Source of the DNA: Acidimicrobiales bacterium
Lineage (GTDB): Bacteria; Actinomycetota; Acidimicrobiia; Acidimicrobiales; RAAP-2
Reading direction: 5' to 3'
NCBI GenBank assembly: GCA_030044045.1
Contig: JASHWO010000319.1
Location: 1 to 6,314 of the forward strand
Length of the DNA stretch: 6,314 nucleotides
Below are positions 1-5,431 of the stretch, piece after piece. Position 1 is the stretch's first letter. Every line of letters starts with the position of its first letter. The position numbers and the translations under genes are program-made. The notes beneath the pieces are model-generated. The model did no database searches, had not been told where the DNA came from, and worked only from the letters and a program-made list of their open reading frames with translations.

Positions 1-1002
1 AGAAAGAGCGCCACCTGCGACCTTCGAAAGCCCGAGGGCCAGGACCTGCTGAGGCGTCTGGCCGCGACGGCCGACGTGGTGTGCGAGAACTTCCGGCCCG
101 GGACCCTCGAGGAATGGGGGCTCGGTCCCGGTGATCTCGACGACAGGATCGTCTTCGTCCGCATCAGCGCGTTCGGTCAGGACGGCCCGTACTCGCGACG
201 CCCCGGGCTCGACAGGCTGGGGGTGGCCTACGGAGGGCTGCTCAACCTCACAGGCGAGCCCGACCGCCCGCCGGTTCGCCCGGGTGTGACGGTGGCCGAT
301 TACCTTACCGGCGTCTTCGCAGCCGAGGCCGCTCTCGCCGCCCTCTACCGGCGCGACGCCGCTCACCCGCGCGGAACAGGGGTGGGCGCGGTGATCGACG
401 CCTCCCTCTACGGCTCGGTCCTCCGAATAATGGAATGGACGATTGCCGGTTACGACCGCCTGGGCATCGTGCGCCGACGCGAGGGCAACCGGCTCTCGAA
501 CTCGGCCCCCCTCGACAACTACCAGGCCGGCGACGGGCAGTACGTGTGCGTGGTGGCCGGGTCGGACGCCAACTTCTCCCGCCTCTGCCAGGCCATGGGG
601 CGGGAGGACCTCCTATCCGACCCCCGCTTCACCACCCTGGCCGACCGGGCCCGCCACGGCGACGAGATCAACGGCATCGTGGCCGGGTGGGTGGGCTCCC
701 TCCCGGCGGCCGAGGTCGAAGCCCGCGGCGTGGCCTGTGACGTCCCGGTGGGCCGGGCCTACACCGCGGCCGACGTGTTCGCCGACCCGCACATGGCCGA
801 ACGGGGCGACCTGGTGACCGTGGACGACCCGGTGATCGGGCCGGTGCGCCAGCAGGCGCCGTTCCCCCGCCGGGCCGGCGAGCAGCCAGCGGCACCGGCG
901 GGCGCACCCCGGCTCGGCCAGCACAACGAGGAGGTCTGGTGCGGCCTGGTGGGACTGACCGTCGGGGAACTGGCCGACCTGCAGGCAGCAGGCGTGGTGT
1001 GA
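1..1002 (+). CDS. CaiB/BaiF family III CoA-transferase (5' truncated)
   Basis: This is the C-terminal five-sixths of a family III acyl-CoA:carboxylate CoA-transferase. The family moves CoA from one acyl-CoA to a free acid, usually as an intertwined cytosolic dimer. The frame is open from the first base, and its first residues (TCDLRKPEGQDLL) match the family's 'DL+..eG...l..L...ADV' region, so about 60 N-terminal residues probably lie off the window. Next come ENFRPGTLEEWGLG (codons 29-42), FGQDGPY (about 57-63) and IDASLYGS, whose Asp at 397-399 aligns with the family's catalytic aspartate. The second domain begins near NYQAGDGQYVCV and includes GREDLLSDPRF. The stop is TGA at 1000-1002. The next gene begins 27 bp later (or 3 bp later from an upstream GTG), which suggests co-transcription. 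Family assignment is secure; the substrate (acid and CoA donor) is unknown. Confidence 0.93.
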   Translation, partial: RKSATCDLRKPEGQDLLRRLAATADVVCENFRPGTLEEWGLGPGDLDDRIVFVRISAFGQDGPYSRRPGLDRLGVAYGGLLNLTGEPDRPPVRPGVTVADYLTGVFAAEAALAALYRRDAAHPRGTGVGAVIDASLYGSVLRIMEWTIAGYDRLGIVRRREGNRLSNSAPLDNYQAGDGQYVCVVAGSDANFSRLCQAMGREDLLSDPRFTTLADRARHGDEINGIVAGWVGSLPAAEVEARGVACDVPVGRAYTAADVFADPHMAERGDLVTVDDPVIGPVRQQAPFPRRAGEQPAAPAGAPRLGQHNEEVWCGLVGLTVGELADLQAAGVV

Positions 1003-1029
1003 GGCGTGAGAGGAACGGAACGGGGTGCC

Positions 1030-1842
1030 ATGAGCGACACGGCTGACAACAGCGGGACCAGGACCGGCCGCGCCGGGGCGGACGGCTCGGGCGGGGGTAC
1101 GGGGTCCGGTGACGGCGGGGCCGGCAGCCCGGGCGACGGCGACGCAGCCCGCACCGTCCTGGTGGTCTCGGCCATGCCCATCGAGCTACGGCGGCTGGTG
1201 CGCCGGCTGCACCTACGCCCGCTCCGGGTGGGCGGCCTGGCCGTCCGGACCGGCCACGCCGGGACCACCCCGGTGGTGGCCTCGGTGGTGGGCGTGGGCC
1301 CGGCCGCCGCCCGGGAGGCCACCGGCCGCCTGCTCGATGCCCTGCCGGTGGCCCGGGTGCTGATGATCGGGGTGGCCGGCGGGGTCAGCCCTTCGCTCCC
1401 GGTGCCGGCGGTGATGGTCCCCGAGCGGGTGGTGGACCACGAGACCGGCGAGGCGCTGCAGCCGGACCACTCCCCCGGCGTGCAGCCGGCGGGGACCCTG
1501 CTCACCTGCGCCACCATCTCCACCGGGGTCCACGCCGACCAGCTGCGGGCCGACGGGGTGGACGCGGTGGACATGGAGACGGCAGCCGTGGGGTCGGTGT
1601 GCCGGGCACGGGGCGTCCGCTGGTCGGCCTACCGCTCGATCAGCGACACCCTCGACTCCGGCCTGGTGGACGAGGAGATCCTGACCATCCTCCGCCCCGG
1701 GGGCGGCATCGACCCGGTGGGGGTGGCCCGGCTGCTGGCCCGGCGGCCGTCGTCGGTCCGCCGGCTGGTCCGCCTGGGCCGGGACACTACGGCGGCGGTA
1801 GCCGCCGTCACCGCCGCCGCCCTGCGCGACCTCGGCGGCTGA
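1030..1842 (+). CDS. Nucleoside phosphorylase / MTA-SAH nucleosidase superfamily protein
   Basis: A 270-residue protein of the PNP/UDP-phosphorylase fold, nearest in motif pattern to 5'-methylthioadenosine/S-adenosylhomocysteine nucleosidases, which cleave the N-glycosidic bond of adenine nucleosides. Seen: VLVVSAMPIEL (residues 43-53) with Glu52 at the MTAN Glu12 position; VGVGPAAA (87-94); the glycine loop GVAGGVSP (114-121); VDMETAAVG (180-188) with the ribose-binding Met-Glu pair at 182-183; and SISDTLDS (203-210) with Asp206 at the catalytic Asp197 position. The segment between the glycine loop and Met-Glu is some 30 residues shorter than in E. coli MTAN. Residues 1-40 are a Gly/Asp/Ser-rich, probably disordered tail. 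The ATG at 1030 is chosen over the in-frame GTG at 1006, which has no spaced ribosome site; the 1030 start has only a distant AGAGGA (1009-1014). Alternatives are a futalosine-hydrolase-like or hopanoid-associated (HpnG-like) phosphorylase; the C-terminal region (PVGVARLLARRPSSVRRL) recalls the latter. The exact substrate is unresolved. Confidence 0.8.
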   Translation: MSDTADNSGTRTGRAGADGSGGGTGSGDGGAGSPGDGDAARTVLVVSAMPIELRRLVRRLHLRPLRVGGLAVRTGHAGTTPVVASVVGVGPAAAREATGRLLDALPVARVLMIGVAGGVSPSLPVPAVMVPERVVDHETGEALQPDHSPGVQPAGTLLTCATISTGVHADQLRADGVDAVDMETAAVGSVCRARGVRWSAYRSISDTLDSGLVDEEILTILRPGGGIDPVGVARLLARRPSSVRRLVRLGRDTTAAVAAVTAAALRDLGG

Positions 1843-1864
1843 CGGCCCGGGAGCGACCTGACCG

Positions 1865-1904
1865 GGGACGACCCGTCGTCACCTCAGCAGGTCTCAGCAG
1901 GTGA
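1865..1904. terminator. Possible convergent terminator region
   Basis: The gap of about 50 bp between the convergent nucleosidase (ends 1842) and DUF35-thiolase (stop at 1894) genes holds two modest inverted repeats. GACGA/TCGTC (1867-1871 with 1876-1880) has a 4-base loop and can gain two G-C pairs (1865-1866 with 1882-1883) if A1881 bulges. TCACCT/AGGTGA (1879-1884 with 1899-1904) has a 14-base loop and overlaps the end of the - strand gene. Neither is followed by a T-run, so this is at best a weak structural terminator. The call rests mainly on position. Confidence 0.3.
1883..1902. repeat. 10-bp perfect tandem repeat over a stop codon
   Basis: CTCAGCAGGT occurs twice in direct succession (1883-1892 and 1893-1902). 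The second copy contains the stop codon (1896-1894) and last codons of the - strand DUF35-thiolase gene, and the first copy carries the same triplet 10 bp downstream. It looks like a small slippage duplication and leaves the encoded C-terminus unchanged. Confidence 0.7.
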
Positions 1905-3558
1905 GGATGGTGGCGCCGGCGTTGGCCCCACGGCCCACGGTGTGGGCCAGGGCCACCCGGGCCCCCTCGACCTGGCGGGGGCCGGCCGTGCCCCGGAGCT
2001 GGCGCACCAGCTCCACCACCTGGCCCAGCCCGGACGCCCCCAGCGGCTCGCCCTTGGACAGCAGCCCGCCGCTGGGGTTGACCGGCAGCCGGCCGCCGAG
2101 CGCGGTGGCCCCTTCGTCCAGCAGCGCCCCCGCCTCGCCCTCCTTGCACAGCCCCAGCTCCTCGTAGGCCAGGAGCTCGCGGGCGGCGTCGGTGTCCTGG
2201 CACTCGACCACGTCCAGGTCGTCCGGCCCGATCCCCGCCTCCTCGTAGGCGGCGGCGGCGGCCAGGGCGCTGGCTCCGGGCACGGTGTCGTCGGTGGTGC
2301 CGGCCATGGGCGTCGACTCGCTCAGCACCGGCCCTGGCAGGTGGGAGCGGAGCACGGCGGTGGCCAGGCGCACCCGGCCGGCGGCCCTGTCGCCAGTGGT
2401 CCTGGCGCCGGCGGTGAGGACCACCGCCGCCGCGCCCTCGTTCGGCGTGCAGAGCATCCACAGGTGGAGCGGCTCGCAGACCACCCGGGAGGCCAGCACG
2501 GCCGCCGGGTCGACCGCCGAGCGGAACATGGCGTCCGGGTTCAGCGCCCCGTGGCGCCGGTTCTTGGCCACCACCGCCGCCAGGTGGTCCTTGGTGACCC
2601 CCGAGGCCAGCAGCAGGCGCTGGGCCCGCAGGGCGAAGTAGGCCGGGGTGGGCGACAACCCCGCCTCCTCCTGCCAGGGGTCGAAGAACGACGAGCGGAT
2701 GATGCCCTTGGGCATCTTCTCGATGCCGAACACCAGCGCCGTGTCGTACTGCCCGGCCCGGATGGCCCCGGCCGCCAGCATGAGGGCAGCGGCCCCGCTG
2801 GCGCACCCGGCCTCCACGTCCACGATGGGCATGCCGGTCATGCCCAGGGCGCCCAGCACCTTGTGGCCGGAGGCCACGCCGCCGTAGGCGGTGCCGCAGA
2901 ACGCGGCCTGGAAGCCGCCGCGCCCCACCCCGGCCTCGTCCAGGGCGGCCCGCACCGCGGCCACCCCCATCTGGGTGATGGAGACGTCGGGGAACCGCCC
3001 GAAGGGGTGCAGGCCCACCCCGGCCACCTCCACCGCGCTCACCGTCATCCGGCCCGGCCGGGGACCCCAACCCCGGCCTCCTCCGGTGCGTGGGGCCCCG
3101 ACCCCACGCCCGGCCGTGTCGTCATCCGGCCCGGGGGCGAAGGCATAGGTGGTCACCGTTCGTCCCTCCTCGTCCCGGTGGAGCGGGACCACCACCAGAC
3201 GCATGGGCTGGCCAGCGGCCAGGCGGATCGGGTCAGCCTCGGTGAGCCGGCCCAGCACCCGCAACCCCTCGGGCAGCTCCACCACGCCGAAGCCGTAGGG
3301 AACCTCGCCCCGGTAGCCGGGTGGGGGCGCCGTCACCGCGGTCCAGGCCCACAGCCGGCCGGCCGGCGAGAGCTCGACCGGCGCCGACCCGCCGGCGGCG
3401 CAGTAGGGACAGGTGGTGGCCCGGGGGAAGTGATGGTGGCCGCAGGCGCCGCACCGGCTGCCCAGGAGGCGGGGGTCGTCGCCGGTCGAGTACAGCCCCT
3501 CGTGCACTGGCACCGCACCCTGGACTGGCACCGCACCCTGGTCACCGTCGCCGGCCAT
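1894..3558 (-). CDS. Fused DUF35 (zinc ribbon/OB-fold) - thiolase-like protein
   Basis: A 554-residue two-module protein. Residues 20-142 are DUF35: EGLYSTGDDPRLLGSRC leads into a rubredoxin-like zinc ribbon (Cys36, Cys39, Cys50, Cys53) and an OB-fold ending near TTYAFAP. Residues 143-170 are a Gly/Arg-rich linker. From Met171 a thiolase of the lipid-transfer/SCPx type begins (VAGVGLHPFGRFPD), with nucleophile Cys252 in EAGCASG, the ECQDTDAARELLAYEELGL block (452-470) and NPSGGLLSKGEPLGASG (494-510). Classical thiolases have His in a GHP motif where Glu504 stands, and no Cys precedes the terminal GRG loop, so ordinary thiolysis is doubtful. DUF35 partners are known for the steroid side-chain retro-aldolase Ltp2 (via the ChsH2 DUF35 domain) and for the archaeal thiolase/HMG-CoA synthase complex. 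I infer C-C cleavage or condensation on an acyl-CoA. The ATG at 3558 is chosen as the first plausible start before the DUF35 homology; it has no Shine-Dalgarno and may be leaderless. Separate translation from Met171 (3048) is an alternative, but no well-placed ribosome site is seen there. Confidence 0.88.
   Translation of the reverse strand: MAGDGDQGAVPVQGAVPVHEGLYSTGDDPRLLGSRCGACGHHHFPRATTCPYCAAGGSAPVELSPAGRLWAWTAVTAPPPGYRGEVPYGFGVVELPEGLRVLGRLTEADPIRLAAGQPMRLVVVPLHRDEEGRTVTTYAFAPGPDDDTAGRGVGAPRTGGGRGWGPRPGRMTVSAVEVAGVGLHPFGRFPDVSITQMGVAAVRAALDEAGVGRGGFQAAFCGTAYGGVASGHKVLGALGMTGMPIVDVEAGCASGAAALMLAAGAIRAGQYDTALVFGIEKMPKGIIRSSFFDPWQEEAGLSPTPAYFALRAQRLLLASGVTKDHLAAVVAKNRRHGALNPDAMFRSAVDPAAVLASRVVCEPLHLWMLCTPNEGAAAVVLTAGARTTGDRAAGRVRLATAVLRSHLPGPVLSESTPMAGTTDDTVPGASALAAAAAYEEAGIGPDDLDVVECQDTDAARELLAYEELGLCKEGEAGALLDEGATALGGRLPVNPSGGLLSKGEPLGASGLGQVVELVRQLRGTAGPRQVEGARVALAHTVGRGANAGATILTC
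3043..3134. repeat. 15-bp direct repeats flanking a hairpin in the DUF35-thiolase linker
   Basis: CGTCATCCGGCCCGG occurs at 3043-3057 and again, identical, at 3120-3134, offset by 77 bp (not a multiple of three). Between them GCGTGGGG (3088-3095) and CCCCACGC (3102-3109) form a perfect 8-bp inverted repeat with a 6-base loop. The block encodes the low-complexity linker of the fused protein. On the - strand each repeat copy contains ATGA: in the downstream copy this ATG is Met171, the apparent original thiolase start, while in the upstream copy it is out of frame. The composition looks like former intergenic DNA. Confidence 0.6.
3506..3541. repeat. 18-bp perfect tandem repeat at the start of the DUF35-thiolase gene
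   Basis: ACTGGCACCGCACCCTGG is present twice back to back (3506-3523 and 3524-3541). On the - strand it encodes a doubled QGAVPV (residues 7-18), ahead of the conserved DUF35 start. The in-frame duplication lies in a non-conserved leader peptide and probably has no effect on the fold. Confidence 0.8.
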
Positions 3559-3564
3559 CCCGAG

Positions 3565-3570
3565 AATGTA
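3565..3570 (-). promoter_or_regulatory. Possible -10 element for leaderless DUF35-thiolase mRNA
   Basis: On the - strand TACATT (TANNNT pattern) lies six bases before the ATG at 3558, and no Shine-Dalgarno sequence is found between. Leaderless transcripts with a -10 box at about this distance from the start codon are common in actinobacteria. A six-base match is weak evidence alone, and an upstream promoter at 3755-3783 is a competing candidate. Confidence 0.35.
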
Positions 3571-3602
3571 CCGCCGGCCGCCGGCCCGGGGAGGCTCCCT
3601 CC

Positions 3603-3636
3603 GGGGGCATCGCGACCCCCTCCGCGCGATGCCGCC
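3603..3636. other. Inverted repeat upstream of the DUF35-thiolase gene
   Basis: GGCATCGCG (3606-3614) and CGCGATGCC (3625-3633) are a perfect 9-bp inverted repeat with a 10-base spacer. Past one mismatch it gains two further pairs (3603-3604 with 3635-3636). It sits about 50-75 bp upstream of the - strand start codon. It could be a repressor operator (the arm length and spacing are compatible with a dimeric regulator) or a hairpin in a 5' leader. No regulator gene is in the window to pair it with. Confidence 0.4.
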
Positions 3637-3754
3637 CCGAGGGGCCTGCCGGTCCCGGCCGGGTGCCCCCTTCGCTTCACCCCCCGGCCCCCCGGTGCCG
3701 GCAGCGGTCCCCCGGTTCCCCCGACCCGGCTCCCCCTGTAGGACCGCCGGTGCT

Positions 3755-3783
3755 GTTCTACTCCCTTATTCCATAGATCGCAA
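3755..3783 (-). promoter_or_regulatory. Candidate sigma70-type promoter for the DUF35-thiolase gene
   Basis: The stretch 3559-3853 has no supported gene. Its right part (about 3750-3835) is clearly less GC-rich than the rest of the window. On the - strand it reads TTGCGA (3783-3778), a 17-base spacer, then TAGAAC (3760-3755), each matching four of six consensus positions. Transcription from here would give a leader of about 190 bases containing the 3603-3636 inverted repeat. The match is moderate; position in the only AT-richer patch is the main support. Confidence 0.3.
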
Positions 3784-3826
3784 TAGACCGAACGCAAAAT
3801 TCTTCCCTACGGAACAGACCAGCTCA

Positions 3827-3848
3827 GGGGGAAATCTCCGTTTCCCTC
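3827..3848 (-). terminator. Candidate terminator hairpin after the aldehyde dehydrogenase gene
   Basis: Five bases past the aldehyde dehydrogenase stop (3856-3854), GGGGGAAA (3827-3834) pairs with TTTCCCTC (3841-3848) as an 8-bp stem with one G-U-type pair and a 6-base loop. On the - strand the stem is not followed by a clear U-run, so it is an imperfect intrinsic terminator or an mRNA-end structure. It suggests that the DUF35-thiolase gene is not simply read through from the upstream pair. Confidence 0.42.
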
Positions 3849-3853
3849 CCCCG

Positions 3854-5368
3854 TCAGCTCGACAGCCCCACCACCACCGACTTGACCTCGGTAAAGGCCT
3901 CGATCGAGGCCCAACCGCCCTCGCGACCGAGCCCTGACGTCTTGTAGCCGCCGAACGGCGCGTTGGGCATGACCGTGTACTCGTTGATGCCCACGGTGCC
4001 GGCCCGGACCGCCCGGGCCACCCGGAAGGCCCGGGCCACGTCGTTGGTGTACACGCCGGCCCCCAAGCCGTAGTCGGTGTCGTTGGCGATCCGGATGGCG
4101 TCCTCCTCCTCGTCGAAGGGCATGGCCACCAGCACCGGCCCGAACACCTCCTCCCGGGTCACGGTCATCGAGTTGTCGACGTCGGCGAAGAGGGTGGGGT
4201 TCACGAAGTTCCCCCCGGCCAGGTCGCCACCGGGGCGGTCGCCCCCCACCACCAGCCGGGCGCCCTCCTGCGGGGCCCGCTCGATGAAGCCCAGCACCCG
4301 GTCGAGCTGGCGCTGGTTGATGATGGCGCCGGAGGTGGTGGCCGGGTCGAAGGGGTCGCCGAAGCTGACCATGCCGGCCATGCCGGCCGCCGCCTCCACG
4401 AACTCGTCGTAGACCGAGCGTTGCACCAGCGAGCGGGTCTGGCAGACGCAGCCCTGCCCGGAGATGCCCATCGACACCATCCCCATGGCCACCATGGCCG
4501 CCCCGGCCACGCTGGCCGCGTCGGCGAACACGATGCTCGGGCTCTTCCCTCCCAGCTCCAGGGTCACCCGCTTGATGCCGTCCCCGCTGGCCGCCAGGAT
4601 CCGCTGGCCCACCGCCCGGCTCCCGGTGAAGGTCACCTTGTCCACCCCGGGGTGGGTCACCAGCGCCTCGCCGGTGGGGTCGCCGGGGCCGGGGACCAGG
4701 TTGAACACCCCGGCCGGGATCCCCGCCTCCTCGATCAGCTCGGTCAGCCGGAGCGAGGTCAGGACGGCGTACTCGGAGGGCTTCAGCACCACCGTGCAGC
4801 CGGTGGCCAGGGCCGGGGCCACCTTTTGGGCGAAGAGCATCATCGGGGCGTTCCAGGGGATGATCGCCCCCACCACCCCCACCGGCTCGCGGAAGGTCAT
4901 GACCTGGACGTCGGCCCCGGTGGGCGCCGGCTCGTAGGAGGGGTAGGTGGACCCGCAGATCTTGTCGACCCACCCGGCGTGGTGGTCGAAGATGCCCGCC
5001 GCCATCTCGCTCGACACCACCGACATGGAGCTGAAGGCCACCGGCATGCCGTTCTCCAGCGTCTGCAGCCGGTTCAGCTCCTCGCCGTGGTCGGCGATCA
5101 GGGAGACCAGCCGCTGGAGCACCCGCTTGCGCTCCTTGGCGTGCATGCGGGGCCATGGCCCCTCGTCGAAGGCCCGGCGGGCGGCCCGGACGGCCCGGTC
5201 CACGTCGGCGGCGGTGCCCACGGCGAAGGTGGTGACCACCTCGTTGGTCGCCGGGTTGACCTGGTCCCAGGTGCCCCCGTCGGACGCCTCCACCCAGGTC
5301 CCGTCGACGTAGAGGCGCCCCGGCGCCACCCCCAGCTTGTCACGCTCCTCCAGCACGGTCATGGCCAT
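3854..5368 (-). CDS. NAD(P)+-dependent aldehyde dehydrogenase
   Basis: A full-length (504-residue) ALDH-superfamily enzyme, which oxidises an aldehyde to the carboxylic acid with NAD(P)+ in the cytosol. Visible landmarks in order: PWNAP with oxyanion-hole Asn173; LKPSE with cofactor-binding Lys196; the Rossmann motif FTGSRAVG (247-254); ELGGK with general-base Glu271; the catalytic Cys307 in GQGCVCQTR, with a second Cys at 309; EEVFGP with Glu407; and PFGGYKTSGLG near the C-terminus. All catalytic positions are intact. MAMTVLEERDK starts at 5368, with a good ribosome-binding site 8 bases upstream. The gene follows the acyl-CoA dehydrogenase by 63 bp on the same strand, so the two are likely one operon. 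The substrate cannot be told from sequence; the neighbours suggest an aldehyde from acyl-CoA or side-chain degradation. No CoA-acylating features are apparent, but this is not excluded. Confidence 0.95.
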   Translation of the reverse strand: MAMTVLEERDKLGVAPGRLYVDGTWVEASDGGTWDQVNPATNEVVTTFAVGTAADVDRAVRAARRAFDEGPWPRMHAKERKRVLQRLVSLIADHGEELNRLQTLENGMPVAFSSMSVVSSEMAAGIFDHHAGWVDKICGSTYPSYEPAPTGADVQVMTFREPVGVVGAIIPWNAPMMLFAQKVAPALATGCTVVLKPSEYAVLTSLRLTELIEEAGIPAGVFNLVPGPGDPTGEALVTHPGVDKVTFTGSRAVGQRILAASGDGIKRVTLELGGKSPSIVFADAASVAGAAMVAMGMVSMGISGQGCVCQTRSLVQRSVYDEFVEAAAGMAGMVSFGDPFDPATTSGAIINQRQLDRVLGFIERAPQEGARLVVGGDRPGGDLAGGNFVNPTLFADVDNSMTVTREEVFGPVLVAMPFDEEEDAIRIANDTDYGLGAGVYTNDVARAFRVARAVRAGTVGINEYTVMPNAPFGGYKTSGLGREGGWASIEAFTEVKSVVVGLSS

Positions 5369-5376
5369 GGTCTCGT

Positions 5377-5384
5377 CCCTCTCT
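5377..5384 (-). promoter_or_regulatory. Ribosome-binding site of the aldehyde dehydrogenase gene
   Basis: AGAGAGGG on the - strand ends 8 bases before the ATG at 5368. This supports that start over the second ATG (5362), which lies only two codons further in. It is the clearest Shine-Dalgarno in the window. Confidence 0.6.
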
Positions 5385-5431
5385 ATCTCTTTCGTCCTCG
5401 TGATCTGATGGTCGTTCCCCGGCCGGGCGGC

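Noticed and set aside
1006..1008. GTG start for the nucleosidase, 3 bp after the CoA-transferase stop
   Set aside because: No properly spaced Shine-Dalgarno, and the extra residues (MRGTERGA) resemble a translated ribosome-site region. The ATG at 1030 is preferred, though translational coupling from the GTG is not excluded.
759..1574. 271-codon - strand ORF opposite the CoA-transferase end and nucleosidase
   Set aside because: Ser/Thr/Pro/Arg-rich antisense shadow. Both + strand genes beneath it have convincing catalytic motifs.
1808..3070. 420-codon open frame on the - strand overlapping the thiolase domain in another frame
   Set aside because: Low-complexity Gly/Arg/Pro product. The other frame carries clear thiolase motifs, so this is an out-of-frame shadow.
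3043..3134. CRISPR-like or mobile-element origin for the direct repeats
   Set aside because: There are only two 15-bp copies, with no regular spacers and no transposase or terminal inverted repeats nearby.
1942..3741. 599-codon open frame on the + strand, opposite the DUF35-thiolase gene
   Set aside because: Its translation is rich in Gly, Pro, Arg and His with no recognisable motif. It is the antisense shadow of a gene with nearly invariant G/C third positions.
3333..3797. 154-codon - strand ORF starting in the AT-richer patch upstream of the DUF35-thiolase gene
   Set aside because: Its first 15 residues look normal, but it soon becomes Gly/Arg/Pro-rich and runs out of frame into the DUF35 region. 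No ribosome site or homology is evident.
3807..5156. 449-codon open frame on the - strand within the aldehyde dehydrogenase gene
   Set aside because: Shadow of the aldehyde dehydrogenase frame; Gly/Arg-rich with no motif.
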